Source: Microbacterium sp. LWO13-1.2 | GTDB taxonomy: Bacteria > Actinomycetota > Actinomycetes > Actinomycetales > Microbacteriaceae | Length of the DNA stretch: 64,000 nucleotides | Assembly (NCBI RefSeq): GCF_038397725.1 | Contig: NZ_CP151634.1 | Coordinates: 186,001 to 250,000, forward strand | Direction of reading: 5' to 3' | In this document: positions 36,401-44,434 of the stretch, piece after piece | How the letters are laid out: each line of letters begins with the position of its first letter | How positions within the stretch are numbered: position 1 is the first letter of the stretch | Notes under the pieces: model-generated | Database searches by the model: none | What the model was told of the DNA's origin: nothing | What the model saw: the letters and a program-made list of their open reading frames with translations, nothing else | Made by a program: the position numbers and the translations under genes

Positions 36401-36551
36401 CGAAGCACACCGCGTCGAGGATGCTCGACTTGCCGGCGCCGGTGCGCCCGGCGATCAGGAAGATGCCGTCGTCGGCGAATGCGTCGAAGTCGACGACCTG
36501 ACGCGATCGGAACGGGCCGAACCCCTCGATCTCCAGGTGATGCAGCCGCAT
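33486..36551 (-). CDS. sbcC: SbcC exonuclease ATPase subunit
   Basis: 1021 residues of the SMC/Rad50 type. Walker A GRTGAGKSS at 35-43, long Ala/Glu/Arg-rich coiled coils, zinc hook CPVC at 544-547 in the middle, and C-terminal signature SLSGGETFLSSLALALGLAE plus Walker B LDTLFIDEGFGSLD. With SbcD it cleaves hairpins and double-strand ends. ATG 36551 is set by the conserved start MRLHHLEIEGFGPF. Lies 34 bp after sbcD. Confidence 0.95.
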   Translation of the reverse strand: MRLHHLEIEGFGPFRSRQVVDFDAFADDGIFLIAGRTGAGKSSILDAVCFGLYGGVPRYESGDKRLRSDHCEPDDITEVVVEFSTTAGRFRVTRSPEYLRPAKRGGGMTKQAPAVALEERTDAGWIGRAARAVDVGHELDAILQLSREQFLQVILLAQNRFSEFLLANSKDRQALLRKLFGTERFEDVQARFDERRRASEQALGTRTAAVAARIEEAERLVTVEELWGTTGAGATEIEGGAEPADAESGDEEELAQTVPSSAAPMTTADRLEALRRAASRAAYRAERRSAERDDAERALASADAALVDLREQVVAQTERDRARSALTILEAEQPQIDEARRTLDRARSAETLRGVLEAVTRAASAETTSRAAVDRARDTWRAIGVELDDESAVALESWSSHLTRESGHWQRAAQLESATSERLAELESARSAVDAASRQAERIDEERGELPALILRVTEARDSARRSADRLDGLTHARDQAAVRRKAAREVVRLEAEKAAADRDRAAANSTLAIAQSALAALLQRRLDGYAGELATTLTADEPCPVCGSAEHPAPAAHTDPISAEDIEKAETARDAAARAERDVVERLAALGAELAGAVAIADGRSDAQAQQELESASADLADAETVAARVTALDAELAEATARGDVLEQERGEAASALAAARESLAVREESAREAVSSIEAARGDAESVAARLDEARIRIAAASALASALTEHAQRVVALAEADTALRAALEKSPFDADAEVESALRSPAEQSALDQRITTHSVQREKEKGVLLPLELRALPEDPIDAAPAEEAAAAVRSRWISAMEAVERAGATVGRLNGLIDSADAEHAASAGQAADHEILQNLADTLAGRGANTRKMTLETFVLAAELEEIVRAANRRLDDMSTGRYQLQHSDALAARGAASGLGIVVFDAFTGQTRPAQSLSGGETFLSSLALALGLAEVVTARAGGIRLDTLFIDEGFGSLDGDTLDIAMRTLDELRQGGRTVGVISHVDAMQEQIPAQLTVRATANGPSIIEAR

Positions 36552-36585
36552 CAGCTCTTGCTCCCGATCACAACGAGACTCCGGA

Positions 36586-37755
36586 TCAAACGAGCGCCTC
36601 CGCACGCACCCGGTCGTCGAGCACTTCGCGGATGAGTTCACCCTCGCGCTCGGTCGGCCCCTGCCCTGCGCGGACATGCTCGAGGAAGGCCTCGATGCGG
36701 TCGGTATCGGTCGCTGCGGCGCGAAGCCGCTGCGAATAGGAACGTTCGTCGGCCACGACGTCGGAGCTCGGCTGGTGCTGCACCATGGCGCAGTACGGGT
36801 ATCGCTCGCGAAGTCGTCGCATCGGCTCGCGCTGCGGCAGCGCATCGGTGTAGATCGCGCAGACCCATTCCCCGGCGTGGGCCGCAACGTTGCCGGACGA
36901 GAGGATCTCATCGAGAGCGCCGGTCAGAGTGACGAGACCTCGCGGCACGGGGAGCGGCACCCACTCGACGGCGGCGAGACCCGCCGCGTCGAGCTCGACG
37001 AGCCAGGACCCGCGTTCCTTGTGCTGCTCACCGAAGCTGTAGTGCAGCGGCGCGCCCGCGTAGCGCACCCGCTCACTCACCTGCTGCCGCCCGTGGATGT
37101 GCCCGAGGGCGACGTAGTCGGGGCCGTCGAACACGCTCAGCGGCACGACGTCGAGCCCGCCCTGCCGTACTTCGCGTTCGAGACCGACGGTGGCATCGAC
37201 GCCGGCGGCGAAGCAGTGCGCGATCGCGACCGAGCGGCCCGGGTAGGTGGACATCGCCGTGCGCACCAGATCCATCGCGTGCGCCATCGTCTGAGCCTGG
37301 GTGCGCAGGGGGCGCCCTTCCGAATCGCCGGCCGGCCAGTGCTGGCGCACGATCGCGGGCTCCAGATACGGAATGCCGAAGAACTGCACCGGACCATCGG
37401 CATCCGTCACCGTGATCGGTGTGCCGATGGCGAGCGGATCGGTGAGGACGTGGATGCCGTCGCGGAGCAGCCGGGCCTGGAAGCCGAGGCGCGCCGCCGA
37501 ATCATGGTTGCCGCTGGTGACGATGACCCTGGCACCGGTCTCGTGGAGAGACACGAGCGTGTCGCCGAGAAGGGTGTACGCCTCGCCGGCTGGCGTGGCG
37601 GAGTCGAAGACGTCTCCGGCGACGATGACCACGTCGACGGCGTACTCGCGAACCTGCGCCGTCAACGCGGCCAGAACCTCGGCCAGCGCGCCCATGGTCG
37701 AGTTGCCATGGAAGGTGCGGCCGATGTGCCAGTCGGAGGTGTGCAGGATTCGCAT
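36586..37755 (-). CDS. sbcD: SbcD exonuclease subunit
   Basis: About 389 residues. Mre11-type metallophosphoesterase motifs: HTSDWHIGRTFHG, VIVAGDVFDSATPA, VTSGNHDSAARL, then HC and GHIHGRQQ. Nuclease partner of SbcC. The ATG at 37755 is 6 nt after TAGCGT (37767-37762), which fits a leaderless mRNA and supports this start over a GTG 6 bp upstream. First gene of the sbcDC operon. Confidence 0.95.
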   Translation of the reverse strand: MRILHTSDWHIGRTFHGNSTMGALAEVLAALTAQVREYAVDVVIVAGDVFDSATPAGEAYTLLGDTLVSLHETGARVIVTSGNHDSAARLGFQARLLRDGIHVLTDPLAIGTPITVTDADGPVQFFGIPYLEPAIVRQHWPAGDSEGRPLRTQAQTMAHAMDLVRTAMSTYPGRSVAIAHCFAAGVDATVGLEREVRQGGLDVVPLSVFDGPDYVALGHIHGRQQVSERVRYAGAPLHYSFGEQHKERGSWLVELDAAGLAAVEWVPLPVPRGLVTLTGALDEILSSGNVAAHAGEWVCAIYTDALPQREPMRRLRERYPYCAMVQHQPSSDVVADERSYSQRLRAAATDTDRIEAFLEHVRAGQGPTEREGELIREVLDDRVRAEALV

Positions 37756-37859
37756 ACTCACACGCTACGAAGGGGGACGGACATTGCCCCTCAGGCGTGC
37801 CGCAACGAGGCAGGACGAAGATGACGGACGTCGTAACACGGCGTCACACAGCAGAGAGC

Positions 37860-38168
37860 TCAGGTGCGGCGGAGAAGCCTGGCGTGCTCCGGGTGCGCAG
37901 CGAACCAGTCGGCGACGTACCAGCAGACGGGTTCGACCCTCCGGTCGCCGCGCTGCTCGATATCGGCGACAGCCCCGGCTACGACCCGTGCTGCATGGCC
38001 GTGGCCGCGGAAACTCGGGATCGTGAACGCTCGGGTGAGGGCGATCGTACGTCCGTCATCGCGGTAGTCGAGCACGCTCACCAGCACTCCGTCGCGCATG
38101 AGCGTGTAACGCGAAGCATCCTTCTCATCGGTGAGGATGAAGCCGTCGACGATCGTGGAACCGGTCAC
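37860..38168 (-). CDS. small GNAT acetyltransferase (YjdJ/PF14542-like)
   Basis: About 102 residues. The single-domain GCN5-related fold of the short PF14542 group: SRYTLMRDGVLVSVLDYR, ALTRAFTIPSFRGHGHAARV with the acetyl-CoA loop, and VCWYVADWFAAHPEHARLL at the end. The start is chosen at a GTG 7 nt after TAATCT on the minus strand; a GTG 6 bp upstream is also possible. Substrate unknown. Confidence 0.8.
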   Translation of the reverse strand: MTGSTIVDGFILTDEKDASRYTLMRDGVLVSVLDYRDDGRTIALTRAFTIPSFRGHGHAARVVAGAVADIEQRGDRRVEPVCWYVADWFAAHPEHARLLRRT

Positions 38169-38208
38169 CGTCACCAGATTACGCCGGGGTCTGCACGAAT
38201 GGCGTGTT

Positions 38209-38238
38209 TTGACACGGAGCGACATCATCCGACATACT
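38209..38238 (+). promoter_or_regulatory. promoter of the Cys/Met-rich leader ORF
   Basis: TTGACA (38209-38214), 18-bp spacer, CATACT (38233-38238), then 7 nt to an ATG. Transcription should begin at the ATG itself, giving a leaderless uORF. Confidence 0.65.
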
Positions 38239-38245
38239 TCCTCCC

Positions 38246-38347
38246 ATGACCACCAACGCAAGCCCTTTGTCCGCCCAGGAGGCGAACAGGACTGCCGGGA
38301 TGATGATGCCCGGTCGCGTTGGCATGTGTTGCCGAATGTGTCGCTGA
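38246..38347 (+). CDS. 33-codon leader ORF ending in a Met/Cys cluster
   Basis: Reads MTTNASPLSAQEANRTAG, then MMMPGRVGMCCRMCR and stop. Five Met and three Cys fall in the last 15 codons. It follows a good promoter at leaderless distance and lies 152 bp before a winged-helix regulator gene. Such clustering near the stop is typical of leader peptides that sense charged tRNA levels; cysteine-tract uORFs are known in mycobacteria. Here the sensed signal would be cysteine and/or methionine. It could instead be a real small protein or chance; no homologue is claimed. Confidence 0.55.
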   Translation: MTTNASPLSAQEANRTAGMMMPGRVGMCCRMCR

Positions 38348-38402
38348 ACGAACAGCCACCCCGCACGACCCGGTTTTTCGCGATCTGCGACGACTGAGTC
38401 CA

Positions 38403-38475
38403 CGAGCATCCACCCTTTTGCTCGCTTCCCGGCTCGCCCGGTCATTCATGCAACGCATCAGAGCCGCATCGGCTC
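38403..38475 (+). promoter_or_regulatory. hairpins in the leader between the uORF and the winged-helix gene
   Basis: CGAGCA-N10-TGCTCG (38403-38424) and GAGCCG-CAT-CGGCTC (38461-38475). The second ends 9 nt before the Shine-Dalgarno AAGGA (38485-38489). They may be the switch of a translational or transcriptional attenuator. The rest of the gap from 38169 shows only the promoter and uORF. Confidence 0.45.
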
Positions 38476-38499
38476 ACTGTCCCTAAGGACTTCATCATC

Positions 38500-39201
38500 A
38501 TGTCGAACATCGCACTCCTCGAGCGTCCCGCCGTCACCGCCCCGATCCGCACCGTCCGGGCTCAGCAGGAGCAGCCGGCAGCGGCCGATCTTCCGGCCGC
38601 CCGCTCCCCTCGCGGCTTCGCCCTCTACGTCGGCCTCGACGAGATCAAGGCAGCCGAGGCCGGCGTCAGCCTTCCCGTCCTCGTCGATGCGCTCCGTCGC
38701 ACGCTCGCAGAGCTCGCGCCCGGCGCCGAGACCCACGCCACCGTCGCTCTTGCCCCGCACGGCTCGGGTGGCCGCGACCTCGATCTCGTACGCCTCGCCC
38801 TGCAGGAGCCCGGAGCGATCGCCCGCACGAAGGCAGCGGCAGAAGAAGAGGCCGCCAGCACCGAGGGCGGCGTGACCGTCGACATCTCGCGCAAGCGCGT
38901 GCTCATCGACGGCGAGTCGGCTGCCTTCACGTACAAGGAGTTCGAACTCCTTCAGTACCTGGTACTCCGCGAGGGGCGCACGATCGAGCGCACCGAACTC
39001 GTCTCGGCTCTGTGGCAGGCGCAGGACGACGAGACCCCCGGCGAGCGCACCATCGACGTGCACGTCCGTCGCCTGCGGGCCAAGCTCGGTCGCTACGAGG
39101 ACATCGTTCGCACCGTCCGCGGCATCGGCTACCGCTTCGACCGGCACGCCGACGTCGTGATCCGCTACGGCCACGGCACCCCTTCGCCCGACCGGTTCTG
39201 A
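38500..39201 (+). CDS. orphan winged-helix (OmpR/PhoB-type) DNA-binding protein without receiver domain
   Basis: 233 residues. The C-terminal third (about 125-220) is a clear OmpR/PhoB winged helix: LIDGESAAFTYKEFELLQYL, ERTIDVHVRRLRAKLGRYED, VRTVRGIGYRFDRH. The N-terminal 110 residues are not a receiver domain: no phospho-acceptor pattern is seen, only an alpha/beta stretch with FALYVGLDEIKAAEAGVSLP and a disordered start. It therefore probably senses a ligand or partner rather than phosphate. No kinase gene is adjacent. Preceded by the Cys/Met-rich uORF and hairpins. Confidence 0.75.
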   Translation: MSNIALLERPAVTAPIRTVRAQQEQPAAADLPAARSPRGFALYVGLDEIKAAEAGVSLPVLVDALRRTLAELAPGAETHATVALAPHGSGGRDLDLVRLALQEPGAIARTKAAAEEEAASTEGGVTVDISRKRVLIDGESAAFTYKEFELLQYLVLREGRTIERTELVSALWQAQDDETPGERTIDVHVRRLRAKLGRYEDIVRTVRGIGYRFDRHADVVIRYGHGTPSPDRF

Positions 39202-39232
39202 GTCCCCTTCGCCCTCGTTCCGCCGATCCCCA

Positions 39233-39318
39233 GTTCATAACTCAGGAGAATCGGGCGTCGTCGACGTGATTCCGGTCGATCTCCGCCCGAATCGGCGGAC
39301 TTCTCCTGAATCATGAAC
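39233..39318. repeat. 86-bp interrupted inverted repeat
   Basis: GTTCAT-aac-TCAGGAGAA-TCGGGCG (39233-39257) is mirrored by CGCCCGA, a 10-nt interruption, TTCTCCTGA-atc-ATGAAC (39284-39318). It lies between the winged-helix gene and the glycosylase gene. It could be a terminator, but the long, imperfect symmetric arms resemble a dispersed intergenic repeat. Confidence 0.5.
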
Positions 39319-39357
39319 GCACACATCGGTGTCAGGCCTGGCACGTAGGGTGGGCGC

Positions 39358-40308
39358 ATGACGTTGACAGCGGGCACGGAGCAGGCCGACGCCGGCGTCC
39401 CGCTGGAGACGACCTACCGTCCGGCACACGCCGTCGATCTGGGCGCCACTGTCGCGGTGCTTCGCCGCGGCGGCACCGATCCGACCCTGGTGGTCGACGG
39501 CTCGGTGATCTGGCGCGCGATGCGCACGCCGGATGGCGCAGCGACGATCGCACTGCGTTCGGTGTCCGGCGAGATCCGAGCGACGGCATGGGGCGCCGGC
39601 GCGGACTCCGCCCTCGAAACCGTGCCGCGGCTGTGCGGCAGCGCCGATGATCCTGCGCCCCTCGACGCGTCCCGGCATCCGGTGATCGCCGAAGCCGCGC
39701 GGCGCAATCCCGGCCTGCGACTCACCCGCACCGACCAGGTGTTCGACGCGCTGGCCAGCTCGATCCTCGAGCAGAAAGTCACCGCGATGCAGGCGTTCGG
39801 TGCCTGGCGCTCCCTCGTCTCACGCTTCGGCATTCGCGCTCCTGGCCCGACGCCGCGGCCGATGTTCGCGCCGCCCGCCCCCGCCGACTGGCACCGCATC
39901 CCGTCGTGGTCGTGGCATCGCGCCGGCGTGGAGCCGCCGCAGTCGAAGACGATCGTCCGCGCCGCGGCACGAGGAGAGAGCATCGCCAGGGCACTGCACG
40001 CCGCCGCAACTCCCGAAGACCGCGATCGCGTGCTCACGAGCCTGCCGGGCGTCGGGGTGTGGACCGCGGCGGAGACACGCATCCGTGCGCTCGGCGATCC
40101 GGATGCGGTGAGCGTCGGCGACTTCCATCTGGCTCACGAGGTCGGCTTCGCGCTCACCGGACGACGCGTCGATGACGACGGAATGCTCGAGCTCCTGGCA
40201 CCCTGGACCGGACAGCGCCAGCGCGTCATCCGCCTGATCCTCCGCAGCGGCATCCGGGAACCCCGACGGGGACCGCGCCTGGCGCCCGAGGACCACCGCG
40301 ACCGCTGA
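39358..40308 (+). CDS. HhH-GPD DNA glycosylase (AlkA-like 3-methyladenine glycosylase)
   Basis: 316 residues. The C-terminal HhH-GPD domain has ASSILEQKVTAMQAFGAWRS, the hairpin LPGVGVWTAAETRIRALGDP, and catalytic Asp in AVSVGDFHLAHEV. The N-terminal 110 residues resemble the AlkA TBP-like lobe (TYRPAHAVDLGATVAVLRRG). It excises alkylated purines. ATG lies 6 nt after TAGGGT (39346-39351), so leaderless. No adaptive-response partner is nearby. Confidence 0.88.
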   Translation: MTLTAGTEQADAGVPLETTYRPAHAVDLGATVAVLRRGGTDPTLVVDGSVIWRAMRTPDGAATIALRSVSGEIRATAWGAGADSALETVPRLCGSADDPAPLDASRHPVIAEAARRNPGLRLTRTDQVFDALASSILEQKVTAMQAFGAWRSLVSRFGIRAPGPTPRPMFAPPAPADWHRIPSWSWHRAGVEPPQSKTIVRAAARGESIARALHAAATPEDRDRVLTSLPGVGVWTAAETRIRALGDPDAVSVGDFHLAHEVGFALTGRRVDDDGMLELLAPWTGQRQRVIRLILRSGIREPRRGPRLAPEDHRDR

Positions 40309-40352
40309 GTCCGCGCCGCAGCGACGGATGCCGCGCTGACTATGCTGGGGCG

Positions 40353-40556
40353 ATGAACACCCCTCGCACCGGCATCCGCCTGATCGGCACGATCGGACTG
40401 CTCGTCGTCGGCGTCGTGGTGGGCCTGATCCTGCAGAACGTCTGGCTCGGCGTGCTGCTCGCCGCGATCGTCTGGCTGGTGTGGTTCCTCGGCTTCGAGT
40501 CCCGCCGCGGGCGCAACACCGGGGTCAACGACGAAGATCACGGCATCGAGCTCTGA
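40353..40556 (+). CDS. small membrane protein, two transmembrane helices
   Basis: 67 residues. One helix LIGTIGLLVVGVVVGLILQN and one LGVLLAAIVWLVWFLGF, with a basic RRGRN turn and acidic tail. No known domain. TATGCT (40341-40346) plus 6 nt before the ATG supports a real, leaderless gene. Confidence 0.65.
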   Translation: MNTPRTGIRLIGTIGLLVVGVVVGLILQNVWLGVLLAAIVWLVWFLGFESRRGRNTGVNDEDHGIEL

Positions 40557-40616
40557 TCCGCCTGCAGGCGCACGCGCTCATTTGCCCCGCGTCGGGCCAG
40601 CCGTAAGACTGGCCGC

Positions 40617-41030
40617 ATGGCTCTTCTCGATCACCTCGGCATCACCGTCGATGACATCGACCGCGGACGTGAACAGTTCCACCCGGTCCTCGAGGCGCTC
40701 GGCTACGTCTGCGGGGTCGAGGCGGAGCATGGGATCTCGTGGAACCGCGGCGACGACACCGAGATCATCATCTTCGCGCCCCGCGAAGAGGGCACCGGCC
40801 CGCACGTCCACGGCAGGGTCGGATGGCAGCACCTCGCGTTCGCCGTCGACTCCCGCGACGAGGTCGATCGCCTGCACCGGATCGCCACGGATGCCGGCTG
40901 GGCCGTGGTGCGCGAGCCCAAGCTCTACCCGCGGTTCAACGACCGGTACTACGCCTCCTTCGTCGAGGATGACAACGGCATCCGTCTCGAGTTCATGCAC
41001 AACCCGCCGCGGGAGGCCTCCGCGGGCTGA
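40617..41030 (+). CDS. VOC (glyoxalase/dioxygenase superfamily) protein, copy 1
   Basis: 137 residues, one vicinal-oxygen-chelate domain: LLDHLGITVDDIDRGREQFH, RVGWQHLAFAVDSRDEVDRL and FVEDDNGIRLEFMHNPPRE. Candidate metal ligands are His6, the His of WQHLAF and Glu of RLEF. Substrate unknown. A near-twin follows 38 bp downstream, so the pair arose by tandem duplication. A -10 like AAGACT or TAAGAC lies 6-7 nt before the ATG. Confidence 0.85.
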   Translation: MALLDHLGITVDDIDRGREQFHPVLEALGYVCGVEAEHGISWNRGDDTEIIIFAPREEGTGPHVHGRVGWQHLAFAVDSRDEVDRLHRIATDAGWAVVREPKLYPRFNDRYYASFVEDDNGIRLEFMHNPPREASAG

Positions 41031-41068
41031 AAGTCGCGGTGTCGGCGGCATCGACCAGACTGGATGTC

Positions 41069-41473
41069 ATGGCGACCTTCGATCATCTCGGCATCACCGT
41101 CGACTCCGTCCCGCAGGCATCCGCGCAGTTCAACCCGGTGCTGGAGGCTCTCGGCTACGACCGAGCGCACGATGCGGAGGACTTGGCGTACTGGCGCAAG
41201 AACGGCGAGCCGGAGATCCTGCTGTACCCGGCGCGCGATGAGGATACCGGGCCACATGAGCACGGCCGCGTCGGCTGGCAGCATCTCGCGTACGCCGTCG
41301 ACTCCCGCGAGGAGGTCGATCGACTGCACGACATCGCGATCGCCGCGGGGTGGACGGAGGTGCGCGGCCCGAAGGAGTATCCGCGTTTCAGCGAGCGCTA
41401 CTACGCGGCGTTCGTCGAGGATGCGAACGGCATCCGTCTGGAGTTCATGCACAACCCGAAGGGGTGGGACTGA
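41069..41473 (+). CDS. VOC protein, copy 2
   Basis: 134 residues. Closely parallel to copy 1: TFDHLGITVDSVPQASAQFN, GRVGWQHLAYAVDSREEVDR and RYYAAFVEDANGIRLEFMHN. Same putative metal ligands. CAGACT plus 7 nt precedes the ATG, so each copy appears to have its own leaderless promoter. Differences cluster in residues 27-60 and suggest different substrates. Confidence 0.85.
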   Translation: MATFDHLGITVDSVPQASAQFNPVLEALGYDRAHDAEDLAYWRKNGEPEILLYPARDEDTGPHEHGRVGWQHLAYAVDSREEVDRLHDIAIAAGWTEVRGPKEYPRFSERYYAAFVEDANGIRLEFMHNPKGWD

Positions 41474-41483
41474 CGCCTGACGA

Positions 41484-42944
41484 TCAGCGCGCCTCCGCGA
41501 CCTCGGCCTCGGCGCGGCGATCGGTGAAGGCCTGCTTCGGCACGAAGACCAGCAGCACTGCGGCAGCCAGCGCCGTCACACCGCAGACGATCCACACGGT
41601 GAAGTAGCCGCTCAGCGACCCGGCTGTTCCCTCGGCCGAACCAGCGGCTCCCGTGACACCGTGCAGCAGTGCGATTCCGAAGATGCACGACGCCACGGCG
41701 CCGCCGACCGTCTTCACCGAGTTCGTCAAGCCCGTCGCGACACCCGTCTGCGTCGCCGGCGCTGCGGATGCTGCCGCCGCGGGCAGCGCCGCCACCAGCG
41801 CACCGGAGCCGAGGCCGACGACCACCATGTTGATGATCACCTGGGCGTAGCTGTGATGGAACGGGAGGAATGCGAGGAAGCCGATGCCGACCAGCACGGA
41901 TGCCCCCATCAGTGTCACCCGTGGCGATGTCCACCTCGCGACGGTGGGGAACAGCAGCGCACCGGTGATCATCCCGATGAGGTAGATGCCGATGATGAGC
42001 GACGTCGCGAATCCGGTGGTGCCGAGGCCGTAGCCGTAGATCGCCGGATCGGTGCGGGCGAAGGTCGACAGCGGGGCCTGCGCACCGAGCACGCTCACTC
42101 CGAACAGCCCGGCCGTGAGGAACACCGGTCCGAGGGCGGGCGAGCGGAACATGCGCACATCGATCAGAGGATCGTCGTGCCGCAGCTCCCACAGGGCGAA
42201 CGGGACGATCAGCAGGAGGCCGAGAGCGACGACGGCCCAGGACCACGGGTTCACGAGACCACCGTCGAGGCGAAGAAGGCTGAGCCCTCCGGTGAAACAG
42301 ATCAGCGCGAGCGAGATCAGCACCAGACCGACGGTGTCGAACACACCCCCGGTGGGTTCCGGTGACTCCTTCACACCGAAGAGGATCACGAAGAAGCAGA
42401 GGACGATGAGGATCGCAGGAACCAGCAGCACGACGGTCAGCGGCAGCACGTCGATGAGCGCGCCGCCCGCGAGGGCCCCGATGATCGCCCCGCCCTCGAG
42501 CGCGGCGACCAGCAGTCCGGCCGCCTTCGCGGTGATCCCGGAACGCCCTTCCATCCGCCGCGAACGCGACCAGATCAGTGCGATCTCCAGCGGCAGCCAG
42601 ACGACGTAGAAGCCCATCAGCGCCCACGCCGCGAGGAACACCTCGAAGGAATCGGTGAACGGCAGAACGAGTGCCGCGGCGGCGGTGAGGGCTGTCGAGA
42701 TCAACAGCATCCGCTTGTGGCCGACCATGTCGCCGAGCTTCGCGAAGGCAGGGACGACGAGGGCGGAGAGCATCAGCTGCGCCCCTTCGAGCCAGTTGAC
42801 GTCGGCGTCGTGGATGCCGAGGTGCCGGGCGATGTCCGAGAGCATGGGCGTGTAGTAGCCCTGCAGCACGCCGCTGGTGAATTCCACGAATGCCAGGAAC
42901 CCGACGACGACCGCAAGAGTGCCCAGTGTTCCCGTGCGCGTCAT
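41484..42944 (-). CDS. MFS drug exporter, 14-helix EmrB/QacA type
   Basis: About 486 residues with about 14 hydrophobic helices. Motif A region AKLGDMVGHKRMLLISTAL between helices 2 and 3, and VVWLPLEIALIWSRSRRMEG later. Length and helix count fit the DHA2 group that exports drugs or toxic metabolites. ATG 42944 has AGGAG 5 nt upstream. Not linked to a regulator. Confidence 0.86.
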   Translation of the reverse strand: MTRTGTLGTLAVVVGFLAFVEFTSGVLQGYYTPMLSDIARHLGIHDADVNWLEGAQLMLSALVVPAFAKLGDMVGHKRMLLISTALTAAAALVLPFTDSFEVFLAAWALMGFYVVWLPLEIALIWSRSRRMEGRSGITAKAAGLLVAALEGGAIIGALAGGALIDVLPLTVVLLVPAILIVLCFFVILFGVKESPEPTGGVFDTVGLVLISLALICFTGGLSLLRLDGGLVNPWSWAVVALGLLLIVPFALWELRHDDPLIDVRMFRSPALGPVFLTAGLFGVSVLGAQAPLSTFARTDPAIYGYGLGTTGFATSLIIGIYLIGMITGALLFPTVARWTSPRVTLMGASVLVGIGFLAFLPFHHSYAQVIINMVVVGLGSGALVAALPAAAASAAPATQTGVATGLTNSVKTVGGAVASCIFGIALLHGVTGAAGSAEGTAGSLSGYFTVWIVCGVTALAAAVLLVFVPKQAFTDRRAEAEVAEAR

Positions 42945-43009
42945 CGCGGCTCCTGCTTCTTCTCGGCCCGCCACGTCTCGACGGGCTCAGCAGCCACCGC
43001 GCGGTGAGA

Positions 43010-44365
43010 TCACCCTAGCCGCTCGATCAACGACCGGTGGAACAGCTCACCCCGCTCCAGGCTCGTGATCTCGACGCTCTCGTCGACGCCATGGATCGAC
43101 GCCCGCTGCGCATTCGACATCTCCAGAGGCGCGAAGCGGTAGACGGCGGGAGAGAACCGATGGAAGTGACGTGAATCGGTTGCGGCCATCATCACGTAGG
43201 GCACGGGCGTGACGCGCGGATATGCCTCAGCCAACGCCTCGACGAGCAGGCCGAACTGCGGGTTGTCGGTCGGCGATTCCGGCGAGGGCTCGCTCGCCTC
43301 GAGCACCTCGACGGTGACGAGCGGGTCGCGGATGCGCCGGCGAACGCGCAGCACCGTCTGCTGCGTCGTCTCGCCGAGGGCGATCCGCAGATTGACAGTC
43401 GCCGATGCCTGCGACGGAAGCACGTTGGCCGCGGTGCCACCCGACTGCATCGTGGCCGCAACGGTCGTGCGAACGAGCGCGGCTGCCTCACCACCCAGAC
43501 CGGTGAAGACCCGGGCGGTCACCAGCGGAGCGGCGGCGAGCGCTCGCAGGGCATAGCGCGCCGGGCCGGGGGTCTGGGCGGCGAGCTGCGACAGCATCCG
43601 TGAGATCGCCCGGGGGACGCGGGGTCGGAAGGTGGACGGACCCAGCCGGTCGACGGCGCGCGCGATCCGCCGCACGGCGGTGACCTGCGGTGGGGCGGAG
43701 GCATGGCCGCCTTCTCCGCGCGCGGAGAACTGCAACGTCATCACGCCCTTCTCGCCGACGCCGATCATCGCAGCCCGTCCCGGCACGAACGGGAGAGGCG
43801 CGTCGACGACAGCACCGCCTTCGTCGATCACCAGCCACGGGATGAGATCGCGCCGCCGCAGGACGTCGGCGATCGCGATCGCAGCACCGCCGAAGGTCTC
43901 CTCGTTGCCGCCGAATGACAGGTAGACATCCCTGGCGGGAACGAAGCCCGAGGAGAGCAGGTTCTCGACCGCCTCGAGGATCACGATCAGCGGTCCCTTG
44001 TCGTCGAGCGTTCCGCGCCCGAACACCGACCCGTCCGCGATCACCCCGTCGAACGGCGGGTAGGTCCAATCGTCGCTCTCATCGACCGGGACCACGTCGT
44101 AGTGCGCCATCAGGACGAGCGGACCGTCGGATGCTGCCCGCCGCCCTTCCCAGCGGAAGAGCAGCCCGAAGTCGGTGTGGCGTTCGAGTGTCAGCCTCTC
44201 GTGGGTGAGCGGGTAGAGCTCGGCGATCAGGGCGACGAACTCCTCGAAAGGTCCGGATCCGCGTTCCGCGAGTTCGGCCGACACTGTCGGCAGCTGGATC
44301 ATCTGCGAGAGGCGCTCGGCGATGCCGGGCCGTGGGAGATGGGCGGAGGCGCTCTCTGTCGACAT
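43010..44365 (-). CDS. M20-family metallopeptidase (carboxypeptidase PM20D1-like)
   Basis: 451 residues. Zinc ligands in LMAHYDVVPVD, FGRGTLDDKGPL and SFGGNEETFGG (with general-base Glu). A dimerisation domain follows (ARGEGGHASAPP). Such enzymes cleave dipeptides or N-acyl amino acids. No signal peptide. ATG 44365 lies 6 nt after TATCCT (44377-44372), which supports this start and a leaderless mRNA. Divergent from the hydrolase gene. Confidence 0.88.
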   Translation of the reverse strand: MSTESASAHLPRPGIAERLSQMIQLPTVSAELAERGSGPFEEFVALIAELYPLTHERLTLERHTDFGLLFRWEGRRAASDGPLVLMAHYDVVPVDESDDWTYPPFDGVIADGSVFGRGTLDDKGPLIVILEAVENLLSSGFVPARDVYLSFGGNEETFGGAAIAIADVLRRRDLIPWLVIDEGGAVVDAPLPFVPGRAAMIGVGEKGVMTLQFSARGEGGHASAPPQVTAVRRIARAVDRLGPSTFRPRVPRAISRMLSQLAAQTPGPARYALRALAAAPLVTARVFTGLGGEAAALVRTTVAATMQSGGTAANVLPSQASATVNLRIALGETTQQTVLRVRRRIRDPLVTVEVLEASEPSPESPTDNPQFGLLVEALAEAYPRVTPVPYVMMAATDSRHFHRFSPAVYRFAPLEMSNAQRASIHGVDESVEITSLERGELFHRSLIERLG

Positions 44366-44434
44366 CGCGCCAGGATATCGCCGTCGGCATCCGCGCACTC
44401 CCCTGCCGTCCGGCCTGCCGCCTAGCATCGAAGC

